Part shown: positions 49,872-59,850 of the stretch, piece by piece
Numbering within the stretch: the first letter of the stretch is position 1
Layout of the letters: every line of letters starts with the position of its first letter
Origin: Flavobacteriaceae bacterium
GTDB taxonomy: Bacteria > Bacteroidota > Bacteroidia > Flavobacteriales > Flavobacteriaceae
Length of the DNA stretch: 64,000 nucleotides
Reading direction: 5' to 3'
Assembly: GCA_002723295.1 (NCBI GenBank)
Contig: PBNP01000013.1
Coordinates: forward strand, 45,389 to 109,388
Notes under the pieces: model-generated
The model's input: the letters and a program-made list of their open reading frames with translations, nothing else
Told to the model about the DNA's origin: nothing
Database searches by the model: none
Translations under genes and position numbers: made by a program

Positions 49872-50807
49872 TTATTTAAGTTTAAATAAGAAAAATATAG
49901 CTGTACTTATCATTAAAAAACCAATTGGTAGAATAATGGATATTTTCCAATGTGAATATCCCCTTTTTAATAAAAGATGATGGAGATGGTTATTATCTGG
50001 TTGAAATGGGGATTTTTTATTAATAACACGAATAATAAATACTCTGAGTAGATCAATTAATGGATATAAAAGGATAAGAATACTAAATAAAGGTTTATTA
50101 AAAGCATATTTTAGCTCATACTTTGGTCCCAATAAATAAAATGTATAAATGGCAAGTATGGTTCCTAAATATAAGGAGCCTGCATCTCCAAGAAATATTT
50201 TGTTATTTTTTTTAAAATTATATAAGTAAAGCGGTATAATTGCGGCTATAGTAATTAATCCAAGGACTGATATAGCTGAATTAGTAGCATTTAGAAATTC
50301 AAATAAAACTATAGCTTTAATTATCTCGGTTAATGCAAGCCCATCTATTCCATCAATAAAATTTATACTATTTACTATGATTAAAAAAACAAATATGGTA
50401 AATAATTGTGCTGGGATTCTCCCTATTTCTTCAAGCCCTAGTATTCCATAAAAATTATCAATTAATAAGCCTTGGTCAATAATCATTTTTGCTACAATGA
50501 TTTGTATAAAGAATTTTAATTTAAAATCAGCATTATAAAAATCATCATAAATTCCAATAACAAACATCATGCTTATTGGGACAAGCAAAGAAAAATCATA
50601 CGGCTCATTACCTATTGAATACCAAAACAGACTTATTAAAAATATTGTTATAAAGCTAGAGGCTCCACCTGTTCTAGTTGCTATAACAGAATGGGAGGAT
50701 CTTGGATTGATTAAATCAATTTTATTTAAACTAATAAATAATTTTTGAATTATAGGAGCTATTATAGCTGAAAGGATTATTATAAGAAAACATAAATACA
50801 TATCCAT
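49872..50807 (-). CDS. MraY/WecA-family undecaprenyl-phosphate glycosyl-1-phosphate transferase
   Basis: NPRSSHSVIATRTGGASSF, GIYDDFYNADFKLKFF, NSINFIDGIDGLA, FLGDAGSLYLG, QPDNNHLHHLLLKRGYSH. Confidence 0.92.
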   Translation of the reverse strand: MDMYLCFLIIILSAIIAPIIQKLFISLNKIDLINPRSSHSVIATRTGGASSFITIFLISLFWYSIGNEPYDFSLLVPISMMFVIGIYDDFYNADFKLKFFIQIIVAKMIIDQGLLIDNFYGILGLEEIGRIPAQLFTIFVFLIIVNSINFIDGIDGLALTEIIKAIVLFEFLNATNSAISVLGLITIAAIIPLYLYNFKKNNKIFLGDAGSLYLGTILAIYTFYLLGPKYELKYAFNKPLFSILILLYPLIDLLRVFIIRVINKKSPFQPDNNHLHHLLLKRGYSHWKISIILPIGFLMISTAIFFLFKLK

Positions 50808-50874
50808 CTGGTAAAGGTATTAATTATCTTTTTGTGTTAAAAAGTCTTAAATTTGAAAGCCAAATACCCACCTC

Positions 50875-53211
50875 ATGTCAATTGCTAACAATAGATCAGA
50901 CATAGATACTAGTAATTTTATTCCTTCAATTTTAATTATCGCTTACTTATTAGTTGGATTTGTGCCAAACATGGAGGCGGTAGATAAAGTCTCTCCTCAA
51001 TGGGTCTATATGAATATAGTAAACATATTTTCCTCTATTTATTTATTTGTAAATAGAAACAATTTTCAGAAGATTATAAAAAATTTAATTTATACTGGAA
51101 TTTCAATCTTTTATATATCATTTTTTGTCTGGACTGCTCTATCCTATTTTTATGCTATTAATCCTATTGAAGCACTTGTAAATATTCCTAGACATCTAAA
51201 CACATTATTAATGTATCTATTTATTGGAATATTTATTCATAATGTAAGAAACAAGAACCGATTAATTTCTTGGTGTATTGCTATAATATTAACAGTCGAG
51301 GTATATGCAGTTTTTGTCCAAGCAATGGATATGATAAACACAACAGGGTCAATTTATACTGATAACCTTAAGGGAGTAACAGCAAACAGGAACATAACAG
51401 CCTTTTCTATTGCTTTAAAAATTCCTTTTATTCTTTATTTATTGGAAAATATTAAAGGAAAGTTTTTTAAAATATCATTGTTTATGCTAGTGACCTTTGC
51501 CTTAATCGATCTTTCTATGATTGAGAGTAGAGCTTCTTTTCTAGGAGTTGGATTAATCCTTTTTGGATATTTATTTATATGCGGTTATAAATACATATTG
51601 ATAAATAAAAATAAAAGAGTTTTTTATAATCTTGGATATTACATCCTACCTCTTTTCTTTTCAATTTTAGTAAATCAGCTATATTTCTCAAACAAAGGGG
51701 CAGATGCAGTCTCTCGAGCTGCGACAATAGCTATAAATACATCTGATGACTCTATTTCTAAACGATTAAGATATTATGAGGACGTAATGACTCATATGTT
51801 TTCTAATCCAATTTTTGGTACTGGGATTGGAAATTGGAAATTTGAATCTATTAGATATGATCGTTTAGATATTGATGGATATATTGTGCCCTATCATGCA
51901 CACAGTGATTTTATTCAATTAGGAGCTGAACTGGGTTTTATTGGATTCTTTTTATACATTCTTGTTTTTGTTAGTGCGGTTTATTTTGTTTTTTTTATAT
52001 TATTTAAGTCTAAAATTTCAAATACTGATAAATTATTTTCCTTTTTTTTAATTTTAAGTTTAGGGGTTTATCTTATTGATGCAAACTTGAACTTTCCTAT
52101 TGCTAGACCTCAAGAATTAGCTCCTTGGGCATTGGTAATGGCGCTAATTAACTTTTATTATGTTCGCGCCAAATTAAATGAAAAACAATTGAATAAAAAG
52201 CCTTTACCTTCTTTGAAAATGGCTTTTCCAATTGTTTCATTAATATTATTATTACCAGGTTTATTTGTAACTCATAAAACTTATAAATCGCAAATTGCTC
52301 AAATGATTATTTTAAATGATTTTAATTCTGACAAGCATAATATTCCACTTAATCAAATTGAGACTTATATTCCTTCAATTCCAAATGTTACCGTTACGAC
52401 CATACCAATGGATGCAATAAAAGCTAGGTACTATTTTCACTATCAAAAGTATGATAAAGCCCTTGAATATGCAATAAAAAGTGAATTGGCTAATCCATAT
52501 TTGTCTTATGGTGATATAATTATATATAAAGTTTACAGATTAAAAGGAAATCTTGAAAAAGCAAAAGAGGCTGTTAAAAAGGCGTTTAAAAATTTACCAA
52601 ACAACAATTTACATATGGGTGAATATGCCAAGTTAATAATTGATTTACAAGATGATAATGAATTAGAAGAGGCTTATCCATTAATGACTGGAACTAATAA
52701 AAAAAATGGTTGGAAAACATATTTAGTAGCAAAATCGACTATGGTTCCTGCTGGGGACCCTATATACATTAAAAGAGCAGAAAAGGCTGTAAAATTATTT
52801 CCTCTTGATAATGAGTTTAAGAAAATTTTAAAAACAGCTAGAATTGGAGATAATAATATTAGCGCAGCATTTAGTCTTGGGGAACAAGCTCGAATAAAAT
52901 ATCAAGAACAATCTTACCTAGAAGCCGCTCAATTATATGATAAAGCTACAGATTTGGACCCATATGAATATTCTTATTTTGAAAATGCAGCCCTTAGTTA
53001 TTATAGTATCCAAGATGGAGAAAATGCCTTAAAGAGAATAAATGTTGTAGTAGATCAAATGAATCCTTTAAATGGAAAATGTGAATATATTAAAGGATTA
53101 ATTTATTTGCAATATGGACTAACTAATGAAGCGTGTGATCTTTTCAAAACTTCTGAATCAAGTGGTTATGGTGATGCTAAAACTCTTCAACAACAATATT
53201 GTTCAAATTAA
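50875..53211 (+). CDS. O-antigen ligase/polymerase-like membrane protein with C-terminal TPR region
   Basis: Multiple TM helices; SRASFLGVGLILFGY, GTGIGNWKFE, VPYHAHSDFIQLGAELGFIGFFLYI; TPR-like C-terminus (YDKALEYAIKSELANPYL, YLEAAQLYDKATDLDPYEYSYFENAALSYYSI). Confidence 0.88.
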   Translation: MSIANNRSDIDTSNFIPSILIIAYLLVGFVPNMEAVDKVSPQWVYMNIVNIFSSIYLFVNRNNFQKIIKNLIYTGISIFYISFFVWTALSYFYAINPIEALVNIPRHLNTLLMYLFIGIFIHNVRNKNRLISWCIAIILTVEVYAVFVQAMDMINTTGSIYTDNLKGVTANRNITAFSIALKIPFILYLLENIKGKFFKISLFMLVTFALIDLSMIESRASFLGVGLILFGYLFICGYKYILINKNKRVFYNLGYYILPLFFSILVNQLYFSNKGADAVSRAATIAINTSDDSISKRLRYYEDVMTHMFSNPIFGTGIGNWKFESIRYDRLDIDGYIVPYHAHSDFIQLGAELGFIGFFLYILVFVSAVYFVFFILFKSKISNTDKLFSFFLILSLGVYLIDANLNFPIARPQELAPWALVMALINFYYVRAKLNEKQLNKKPLPSLKMAFPIVSLILLLPGLFVTHKTYKSQIAQMIILNDFNSDKHNIPLNQIETYIPSIPNVTVTTIPMDAIKARYYFHYQKYDKALEYAIKSELANPYLSYGDIIIYKVYRLKGNLEKAKEAVKKAFKNLPNNNLHMGEYAKLIIDLQDDNELEEAYPLMTGTNKKNGWKTYLVAKSTMVPAGDPIYIKRAEKAVKLFPLDNEFKKILKTARIGDNNISAAFSLGEQARIKYQEQSYLEAAQLYDKATDLDPYEYSYFENAALSYYSIQDGENALKRINVVVDQMNPLNGKCEYIKGLIYLQYGLTNEACDLFKTSESSGYGDAKTLQQQYCSN

Positions 53212-53233
53212 TTTTTGATTTTTAATATATTTT

Positions 53234-53250
53234 AAGTACTTTTGGTACTT
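53234..53250. promoter_or_regulatory. Inverted repeat AAGTAC-N5-GTACTT upstream of the regulator gene; candidate operator
   Basis: Direct reading: aagtacttttggtactt, 29 bp upstream of the start codon at 53279. Confidence 0.35.
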
Positions 53251-53278
53251 GATAATATTTTGATTAATTAAATTAATA

Positions 53279-53797
53279 ATGTTAGGTGAACTGATAACAT
53301 CAAAAACACGATTACGTCTGATGATAAAATTCTTTATATCACAGGCTAATCGTGGTTATCTAAATGGTTTAGCTAGTGAAATGGGAGAATCTACAAATGC
53401 AATAAGAAAAGAGCTTAATCACTTATATGGTGCAGGTTATTTGAAAAAAGTAAAATCTGATAATAAAGTTGAATATAAGGCAAATACAAAGCACCCATTA
53501 TTTAGTGTGTTAAGAAAGGTCGTTTTAAAACATCTTGGCTTAGAAGATATGGTTGAAACGATTCTTGGAAGAATGGGAAATGTTAAAGAAATTATTTTAG
53601 TTGGAGATTATGCTAAAGGAATAGATTCGGGTAAAATTGAAGTGTTTTTAATTGGAGAAAATCTGGACATGGAATATATAGCGCAATTAGAGGATAAGAT
53701 TGAAAAATTAATTAAAAGAAAAGTTAGTTTTTATTTAGCAAATAAATTCTTAAGTGATCAACAAAATATAGTTTTATTTAAGGAAAAAAGCCAATAA
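53279..53797 (+). CDS. Winged-HTH protein with NTase-like C-terminal domain, at the head of the polysaccharide operon
   Basis: LITSKTRLRLMIKFFISQANRGYLNGLASEMGESTNAIRKELNHLYGAGYLKK wHTH; GNVKEIILVGDYAKGIDSGKIEVFLIGENLDMEYIAQLEDKIEKLIKRKVSFYL. Confidence 0.8.
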   Translation: MLGELITSKTRLRLMIKFFISQANRGYLNGLASEMGESTNAIRKELNHLYGAGYLKKVKSDNKVEYKANTKHPLFSVLRKVVLKHLGLEDMVETILGRMGNVKEIILVGDYAKGIDSGKIEVFLIGENLDMEYIAQLEDKIEKLIKRKVSFYLANKFLSDQQNIVLFKEKSQ

Positions 53798-54147
53798 TGA
53801 TATCTATTGAAAATGAAGAAAGACCATGGGGTCGTTTTTTTGTGATTCATGATGAAAAAAATTATAAACTAAAAAGGATTGAGGTTAATCCTGGGGCAAA
53901 ATTATCTTATCAATATCATAATAAAAGATCCGAAGCTTGGACTATAGTTCAGGGAAAAGGAAAAATAACTTTAGATGGAAAAGTTTTTAGTGTTAGTCAA
54001 GGAGGAACTTTAGTGATACCCCAAGGCGCTAAACACAGGATTGAAAATAATTCTAAAGAGAAAGTTGTTTTTATTGAAGTTCAAACTGGATCATATTTTG
54101 GAGAAGATGATATTGTAAGATTAAAGGATGATTACAATAGAATTTAA
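53797..54147 (+). CDS. Cupin (type II phosphomannose isomerase C-terminal-like)
   Basis: RPWGRFFVIHDEKNYKLKRIEVNPGAKLSYQYHNKRSEAWTIVQGKGKITLDG...IPQGAKHRIEN. Confidence 0.88.
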   Translation: MISIENEERPWGRFFVIHDEKNYKLKRIEVNPGAKLSYQYHNKRSEAWTIVQGKGKITLDGKVFSVSQGGTLVIPQGAKHRIENNSKEKVVFIEVQTGSYFGEDDIVRLKDDYNRI

Positions 54148-54150
54148 ATT

Positions 54151-54588
54151 ATGAAAAAAGGAATCATTGTTTCTGGATATTTTAATCCTTTACATAAAGG
54201 ACATATAGAATATTTTAAACTTGCTAAAATTAATGGTGATATTCTCATTGTAATTGTAAATAATGATTTTCAAAGGGAGCTTAAAGATTCAAAAGAGTTT
54301 ATGCTAGAGGAAGAAAGGCTATTAATTATTAATGAACTTGAAGTTGTTGACAAAGTTTTTTTATCTATAGATAAGGATCGAACTGTTTGCAAAACACTCG
54401 AAAAGATTCACGAAAATTTATCATCTAATTATCAATTGTTTTTTGCAAATGGAGGAGATCAGAACAATAATTCTATACCGGAAATAAATACTTGTGAAAA
54501 GTTGAATATTATGCTCATTGATGGACTAGGAAAGAAAATTCAGTCTTCATCTTGGCTTTTAAAAAAGGAGAATAATATTGACCTATGA
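54151..54588 (+). CDS. Cytidylyltransferase-like (HxGH nucleotidyltransferase)
   Basis: GYFNPLHKGHIEYFKLAKINGDILIVIVNNDFQ; EEERLLIINELEVVDKVFLS; FFANGGDQ. Confidence 0.85.
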   Translation: MKKGIIVSGYFNPLHKGHIEYFKLAKINGDILIVIVNNDFQRELKDSKEFMLEEERLLIINELEVVDKVFLSIDKDRTVCKTLEKIHENLSSNYQLFFANGGDQNNNSIPEINTCEKLNIMLIDGLGKKIQSSSWLLKKENNIDL

Positions 54589-55970
54589 AAATCAAAAATA
54601 TTTGTTGTATTGGAGCTGGCTATGTTGGAGGCCCTACCATGGCAGTAATTGCATTAAAATGCCCTGAAATAAAGGTTACTTTAGTTGACAATAATCCTAG
54701 TAAAATTGAAGCATGGAATGGAGACTTGGATAATTTACCGGTTTATGAACCAGGTTTGAAAGAAATAATTGCTAATGTTAGAAACAAGAATTTATTCTTT
54801 TCTTCTGAGATTGATAATGCAATAGATAAATCAGAGATGATTTTTATGGCAGTTAATACTCCTACTAAGACAAAAGGAAAAGGTAAAGGAATGGCTGCTG
54901 ACTTAACACATGTTGAAAATTGTGCTAAAAATATTGCTAGAGCAGCATCTTCTTATAAAATAGTTGTTGAAAAGTCTACACTTCCTGTAAGAACAGCTGA
55001 AAAAATAAAAGAGATACTAAATTCTCAAGGAAATGGAGTAAAATTTGAAATATTATCAAACCCAGAATTTTTAGCTGAAGGCACAGCAATTCAAGATTTA
55101 TTTAAATCAGATAGAGTTTTAATAGGGAGTGATTCAACAAAAAGGGGTAAAATGGCAGCTAAAGCATTGGTTGAAATTTATTCACGGTGGATTCCCAATA
55201 ATAAAATTTTAACTACTAATGTTTGGTCATCGGAATTATCTAAACTTGCATCTAATGCAATGCTAGCTCAAAGGATTTCATCAATAAACAGTTTTTCTGT
55301 TCTTTGTGAAAAGACAGGAGCAGAAATTGAGGAAGTTTCCGAAGCAATAGGCATGGATCATAGGATTGGACCCAAATTTTTAAATGCTTCTGTTGGTTTT
55401 GGAGGGAGTTGTTTCCAAAAGGATATTCTAAATTTAGTTTATTTATGCAATTATTATGGGTTAAAAGAAGTTGCCGAATATTGGTATCAAGTAGTTAAAA
55501 TAAATGACTATCAAAAAATTAGATTTGCTAATAAAATTATAAATAAATTCAATGGTAATTTGCAAGATAAGGTTATCTGTTTTCTTGGATGGGCATTTAA
55601 AAAGAACACTAATGATAGCAGGGAATCTGCATCAATATATGTTGCAAAAAAACTTCTAGAAAATGGAGCTAATATTCAGGTGTTTGATCCGATGGTAAAG
55701 GAGTTAAGAATTAAATTGGATTTAAAAAAATTATTTGAATTTAATGGATTAGAATATAGTGAAATAGAAAATAGATTAGAAAAAGTCACTGTTTATAAAA
55801 ATCATAATCTTGCAATAAAAAATTCTAATGCTATTGCAATTCTCACTGAATGGGAAGAATTTATAGATTATAATTGGCATGATTATCTTAAAAAAGGGAT
55901 TAAAATCTTTGATGGAAGGAATTTGATAAAGAAAGATTTTAAAAAAACGAAAAACTATTTTGAATTATAA
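54585..55970 (+). CDS. UDP-glucose 6-dehydrogenase family (nucleotide-sugar dehydrogenase)
   Basis: CCIGAGYVGGPTMAVIALKCPEIKVTLVD; FMAVNTPTKTKGKGKGMAADLTHVE; NPEFLAEGTAIQDL; GFGGSCFQKDILNLVY; FLGWAFKKNTNDSRESASIYV. Confidence 0.93.
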   Translation: MKIKNICCIGAGYVGGPTMAVIALKCPEIKVTLVDNNPSKIEAWNGDLDNLPVYEPGLKEIIANVRNKNLFFSSEIDNAIDKSEMIFMAVNTPTKTKGKGKGMAADLTHVENCAKNIARAASSYKIVVEKSTLPVRTAEKIKEILNSQGNGVKFEILSNPEFLAEGTAIQDLFKSDRVLIGSDSTKRGKMAAKALVEIYSRWIPNNKILTTNVWSSELSKLASNAMLAQRISSINSFSVLCEKTGAEIEEVSEAIGMDHRIGPKFLNASVGFGGSCFQKDILNLVYLCNYYGLKEVAEYWYQVVKINDYQKIRFANKIINKFNGNLQDKVICFLGWAFKKNTNDSRESASIYVAKKLLENGANIQVFDPMVKELRIKLDLKKLFEFNGLEYSEIENRLEKVTVYKNHNLAIKNSNAIAILTEWEEFIDYNWHDYLKKGIKIFDGRNLIKKDFKKTKNYFEL

Positions 55971-56022
55971 TTAAAATAGATAATTAGAAATTTAATTTTT
56001 GATAAAATTAAAAGATAGAGAA

Positions 56023-57939
56023 ATGTTAAAAGTTATACATAAACCATGGGGTAAAGAGGAATGGATAGAATTAAATGATTCATACTGCTATAAAAGGATT
56101 TATATAAAAGCTGGCTATAAAACAAGTTATCAATATCATAAATACAAGAAGGAAACTAATTATATAATTTCTGGTAAAGCAGAAATATGGTTAGAAAATG
56201 ATAAAGGAGTAGTTGAAAGAAAGATAATGAATAAGGGTGATTATTTTAATGTTAAACCTCCAAAAAAACATAGAGTTATAGCGCTAACTGATTTAATTTT
56301 ACAAGAAGTATCTACACCAGAGGTAGATGATGTTTTTAGAATTAATGATGAATATAACAGAGAAGATGGGAAGATAGAAGCTGAACACAAAACACCAGCA
56401 GTACTTATTTTATCAGCTGGATTAGGATCTAGGCTTGGCAATTTAACTAAATACATAAATAAGGCCATGTTGCCAATCAATAATGAGGCAATTATTTCTT
56501 TAATTATAAAAAAGTTTCCCAGAAGTTATGATTTTGTAATTACACTTGGATATAAAGGAAATCAGTTAAAAGAATTTCTCGAACACTCGTTTCCAACACA
56601 TAATTTCATTTTTGTTAAAGTTGACAATTATGACAAAAAAAATACAGGACCAGGTTCAACAGCTATAAAATGTAAAAAACATCTTCAAAGACCCTTTTAT
56701 TTTGTTGTTTCTGATTGTATAGTAGATTCTAAAATCCCTCATATTGATGGGAATTGGCTTGGTGTTCAAGAGACTAGTTTTCCTGAAAAATATTCAACTA
56801 TTAAAATAAATGATGCTTCAAAAATATTAGACTTTAGTCAAAAAAGTAAAAATGGACATGAAAATGCATTTATAGGATTAGCAAGTATTCGGGATTATAA
56901 AGTTTTTTGGAATGAACTTGATAAAAACATGATCAATGGTGAAATCGTAAATGCTTTCAACAATGTTTCAAAATATAATAATTTAAAAGCAAAAAATTTT
57001 AAATGGTTTGATGCAGGGAACCTTGATGATCTAAATTATGCAAAAAAGTATTTTAAAGATAAGCCTTTGTCATTATCAAAAAACACAGGTGAAATTACTT
57101 ATTTGGGGGAATCATTTTTAAAATATAATCCATCAAAAGATAAAATAAAAAACATATCTAAAAGAGCAAGATATCTATCTAAAATTATCCCAAAAAACTT
57201 TGTTAATTCAAACTACTTTATTAAATATGATTGGTTAGAAGGAAAAACATTATACCAAATAGATTCCTTAAAAACATATTCAAATTTTTTAATAAAATTT
57301 AGTGATTTAATAAAAAAAAGTGAATTTAAAAAAATTAATAATAATGAAATTAAAGAGTTTTACATTAACAAGACAAAAAAAAGGGTTGATCTATTTATTA
57401 AAAAAAATGGAATAAACTTTTTAAATAGTTCTTTTAAAGTTAATGGAATATCAACAAAACCAATGAAAGATTATCTTGAAAGAATAAACGTAAAGAAATT
57501 TGATAAGACAAAAAAATATAATATGTTTCATGGGGATTTACAGTTTGATAATATATTGTTTGGGAGTAAAGAAGGAAAATATTATTATATAGATTGGAGA
57601 GAATCATTTGCAGGAGACACTTCTGGAGGAGATTTATATTACGATTTGTCAAAACTTTATGGGGGTTTAATAATTAATTATTTTATGGTAAAGCAAAACA
57701 AATCATTCGAATTTGAAGAAGGAGCTACAATAATTAATTACAAAATATTTACCTCAGAAGCATTAAAAATGTTTAAAAATGAATATGAAAACTGGATTGT
57801 TAAAGAAGGTTATGACTTGACCTTAATTAAATATATAACAGGGTTAATTTTTTTAAACATGTCTCCATTACATGATGATAATTTTGGAAAATTATTATGG
57901 TTTAAATCAATAGAAATGTTTAATCATGAAAATAAATAA
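56023..57939 (+). CDS. Three-domain fusion: cupin + NTP transferase + APH/choline-kinase-like kinase
   Basis: Cupin HKPWGKEEWIELNDSYCYKRIYIKAGYKTSYQYH; NTase AVLILSAGLGSRLGNLTKYINKAMLPIN; kinase YNMFHGDLQFDNILFGSKEGKYYYIDWRES. ATG at 56023 preferred over TTG at 55999. Confidence 0.85.
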   Translation: MLKVIHKPWGKEEWIELNDSYCYKRIYIKAGYKTSYQYHKYKKETNYIISGKAEIWLENDKGVVERKIMNKGDYFNVKPPKKHRVIALTDLILQEVSTPEVDDVFRINDEYNREDGKIEAEHKTPAVLILSAGLGSRLGNLTKYINKAMLPINNEAIISLIIKKFPRSYDFVITLGYKGNQLKEFLEHSFPTHNFIFVKVDNYDKKNTGPGSTAIKCKKHLQRPFYFVVSDCIVDSKIPHIDGNWLGVQETSFPEKYSTIKINDASKILDFSQKSKNGHENAFIGLASIRDYKVFWNELDKNMINGEIVNAFNNVSKYNNLKAKNFKWFDAGNLDDLNYAKKYFKDKPLSLSKNTGEITYLGESFLKYNPSKDKIKNISKRARYLSKIIPKNFVNSNYFIKYDWLEGKTLYQIDSLKTYSNFLIKFSDLIKKSEFKKINNNEIKEFYINKTKKRVDLFIKKNGINFLNSSFKVNGISTKPMKDYLERINVKKFDKTKKYNMFHGDLQFDNILFGSKEGKYYYIDWRESFAGDTSGGDLYYDLSKLYGGLIINYFMVKQNKSFEFEEGATIINYKIFTSEALKMFKNEYENWIVKEGYDLTLIKYITGLIFLNMSPLHDDNFGKLLWFKSIEMFNHENK

Positions 57940-58543
57940 AGACACAAAAATTTATTGTTCTTTTTCAGAAAATCCTGGAAATAATGGATGTATTTTCTTT
58001 AATAAAAAATTTAAGAAAAATAATATTAATGCTATTTACAAATCTTTTTATTCAAATAATCTATTAAATTCAATAAATGCAGTAAAGGCATTGAATTTTT
58101 CTGGTTTTGCCCTGAGTATGCCATTCAAAATTGATGTTTTAAATTATGCAAATAAAATTAATCAAGAAGTAAAAAGAATAGGAAGCTCAAACACAATAAT
58201 TAATGATAATGGAAAATTAATTGCATATAATACAGACTGGCTAGGTGTTTTAAGATTCTTTGAAGAAATAAAAATGTATGATGAAATAGCAATTGCTGGC
58301 AATGGAGGCTTTAGTAAGGCTATACAATATGCGTGTAAAGAATTATCAATAAAATTTGAAGTTATTAGTAGAATTAATTGGGGAAGATTTGAATCTTTAA
58401 ATGTTCCAGTATTTAATGCCACACCAATTGATTTAACATATTCGGGTGAGATTATCGATGGAAGGCCAAACACTAAAATAGGAAAAACAATTGCTATGTT
58501 TCAAGCTGAAGAACAATATAAATTATACATAAAATGGATGTAA
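57926..58543 (+). CDS. Shortened shikimate dehydrogenase (AroE)-like protein
   Basis: FSGFALSMPFKIDVLN (K), GSSNTIINDNGKLIAYNTDWLGV (D), AIAGNGGFSKAIQYAC, VFNATPIDL; 205 aa. Confidence 0.75.
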   Translation: MKINKDTKIYCSFSENPGNNGCIFFNKKFKKNNINAIYKSFYSNNLLNSINAVKALNFSGFALSMPFKIDVLNYANKINQEVKRIGSSNTIINDNGKLIAYNTDWLGVLRFFEEIKMYDEIAIAGNGGFSKAIQYACKELSIKFEVISRINWGRFESLNVPVFNATPIDLTYSGEIIDGRPNTKIGKTIAMFQAEEQYKLYIKWM

Positions 58544-59499
58544 AATTTTTTATAGGGCCAATGTCTAAAAACGTTGTTGATACTATTATTGATTTTCAAA
58601 AAGAAACAAAGGAAAAAGTTGGATTTATTCCTAGTCGAAGACAAGTGGAATATAATGGTGGATACTCAAATAACTGGACAACAGCTGAATTTTGCAAATA
58701 TGCGACTAACCATCTTTTAGTTAGAGATCATGCTGGGCCTGGTCAGGGAAATGTTAATGATGATGGCTATGAGTCTCTTAGTCAAGACTCTAATTATTTC
58801 GACATAATTCATGTGGACCCATGGAAGCAATATCCAAAATATAAAGACGGATTAAAATGGTCAATTAATATGATTAACTTTTGCTTTTCAAAAAATAAGG
58901 ACATAATCTACGAGGTTGGAACTGAAGAAGCTATTCGAAAATTTGAAGTAAATGAATTAGATAATTTTATTTTAGACTTAAAAAAAAATTTAAACACTAA
59001 TGTTTTTAAAAAAATCAGATATTTAGTTATTCAATCAGGAACATCTCTTTCTATTGATAAAAATACTGGTGTATATGATAAAAAGAGATTAAAAAGAATG
59101 ATTGAGTTATCAAAAAAACATAATCTTATTTCTAAAGAGCATAATGGGGATTACATAAGTGAGAATATTATTCTTGAAAAAATGAATGAGGGACTTGATT
59201 CAATAAATATTGCCCCTGAATTTGGGTTAATTGAAACCCAAACTTATCTTGATAACATTCAAGATAAAAAAACTTTTGACTTATTTTGGAAAATTTGTTT
59301 TGAGTCAAATAAGTGGATTAAATGGGTTCCAAAAAATTTTAATCCATTAAAAGAAAAAGAAACATTAATTAAAATTTCTGCACACTATATTTTTTCAAAT
59401 TCTTTTTTTATAAAAGAGATTAAAAATAAATTACCAGAAATTGATATAGAAATTAGAAAAAACATTTATAGAAAATTAAACAAATTATATGGATACTAG
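58534..59499 (+). CDS. GatZ/KbaZ-like (class II tagatose-bisphosphate aldolase non-catalytic subunit-like) TIM-barrel protein
   Basis: LLVRDHAGPGQG, YFDIIHVDPWKQYPKYKDGLKWSINMINFC, DIIYEVGTEEAIRKFE, NLISKEHNGDYISE parallel the GatZ GGDHLGP / IHLD / EVIGTEVP motifs. Confidence 0.5.
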   Translation: MDVKFFIGPMSKNVVDTIIDFQKETKEKVGFIPSRRQVEYNGGYSNNWTTAEFCKYATNHLLVRDHAGPGQGNVNDDGYESLSQDSNYFDIIHVDPWKQYPKYKDGLKWSINMINFCFSKNKDIIYEVGTEEAIRKFEVNELDNFILDLKKNLNTNVFKKIRYLVIQSGTSLSIDKNTGVYDKKRLKRMIELSKKHNLISKEHNGDYISENIILEKMNEGLDSINIAPEFGLIETQTYLDNIQDKKTFDLFWKICFESNKWIKWVPKNFNPLKEKETLIKISAHYIFSNSFFIKEIKNKLPEIDIEIRKNIYRKLNKLYGY

Positions 59500-59848
59500 A
59501 CCTAAAACAATTATTTGTGACATTGATGGAACAATAGTTAAACATAAACTTCCAACAGAAAATTGTAAACCTAACATTAGATTAGAGCTTTTGGAAGGTA
59601 CTATTGAAAAATTTTCTGAATGGGATCAAAAGGGATATTTTATTATTTTGATAACTGGAAGAAAAGAATCACTAAGAAAACATACAGAAAAGCAGTTATC
59701 TGAAGCTGGAATTTTTTATGACAAATTAATTATGGGAATTGGAGGCGGAAAAAGAGTTTTAATTAATGATTGCAAGCCAAATGGAGAAGATACAGCTTTG
59801 GCTTTTTCATTAAAAAGGAATAAAGGGATAAAAGACATTAATATATAG
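59489..59848 (+). CDS. HAD-like phosphatase
   Basis: TIICDIDGTIVKHKLP (DxDGT), FIILITGRKESLRKHTEKQLSEAGIFYDKLIMG, GKRVLINDCKPNG. Confidence 0.85.
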   Translation: MDTRPKTIICDIDGTIVKHKLPTENCKPNIRLELLEGTIEKFSEWDQKGYFIILITGRKESLRKHTEKQLSEAGIFYDKLIMGIGGGKRVLINDCKPNGEDTALAFSLKRNKGIKDINI

Positions 59849-59850
59849 TT

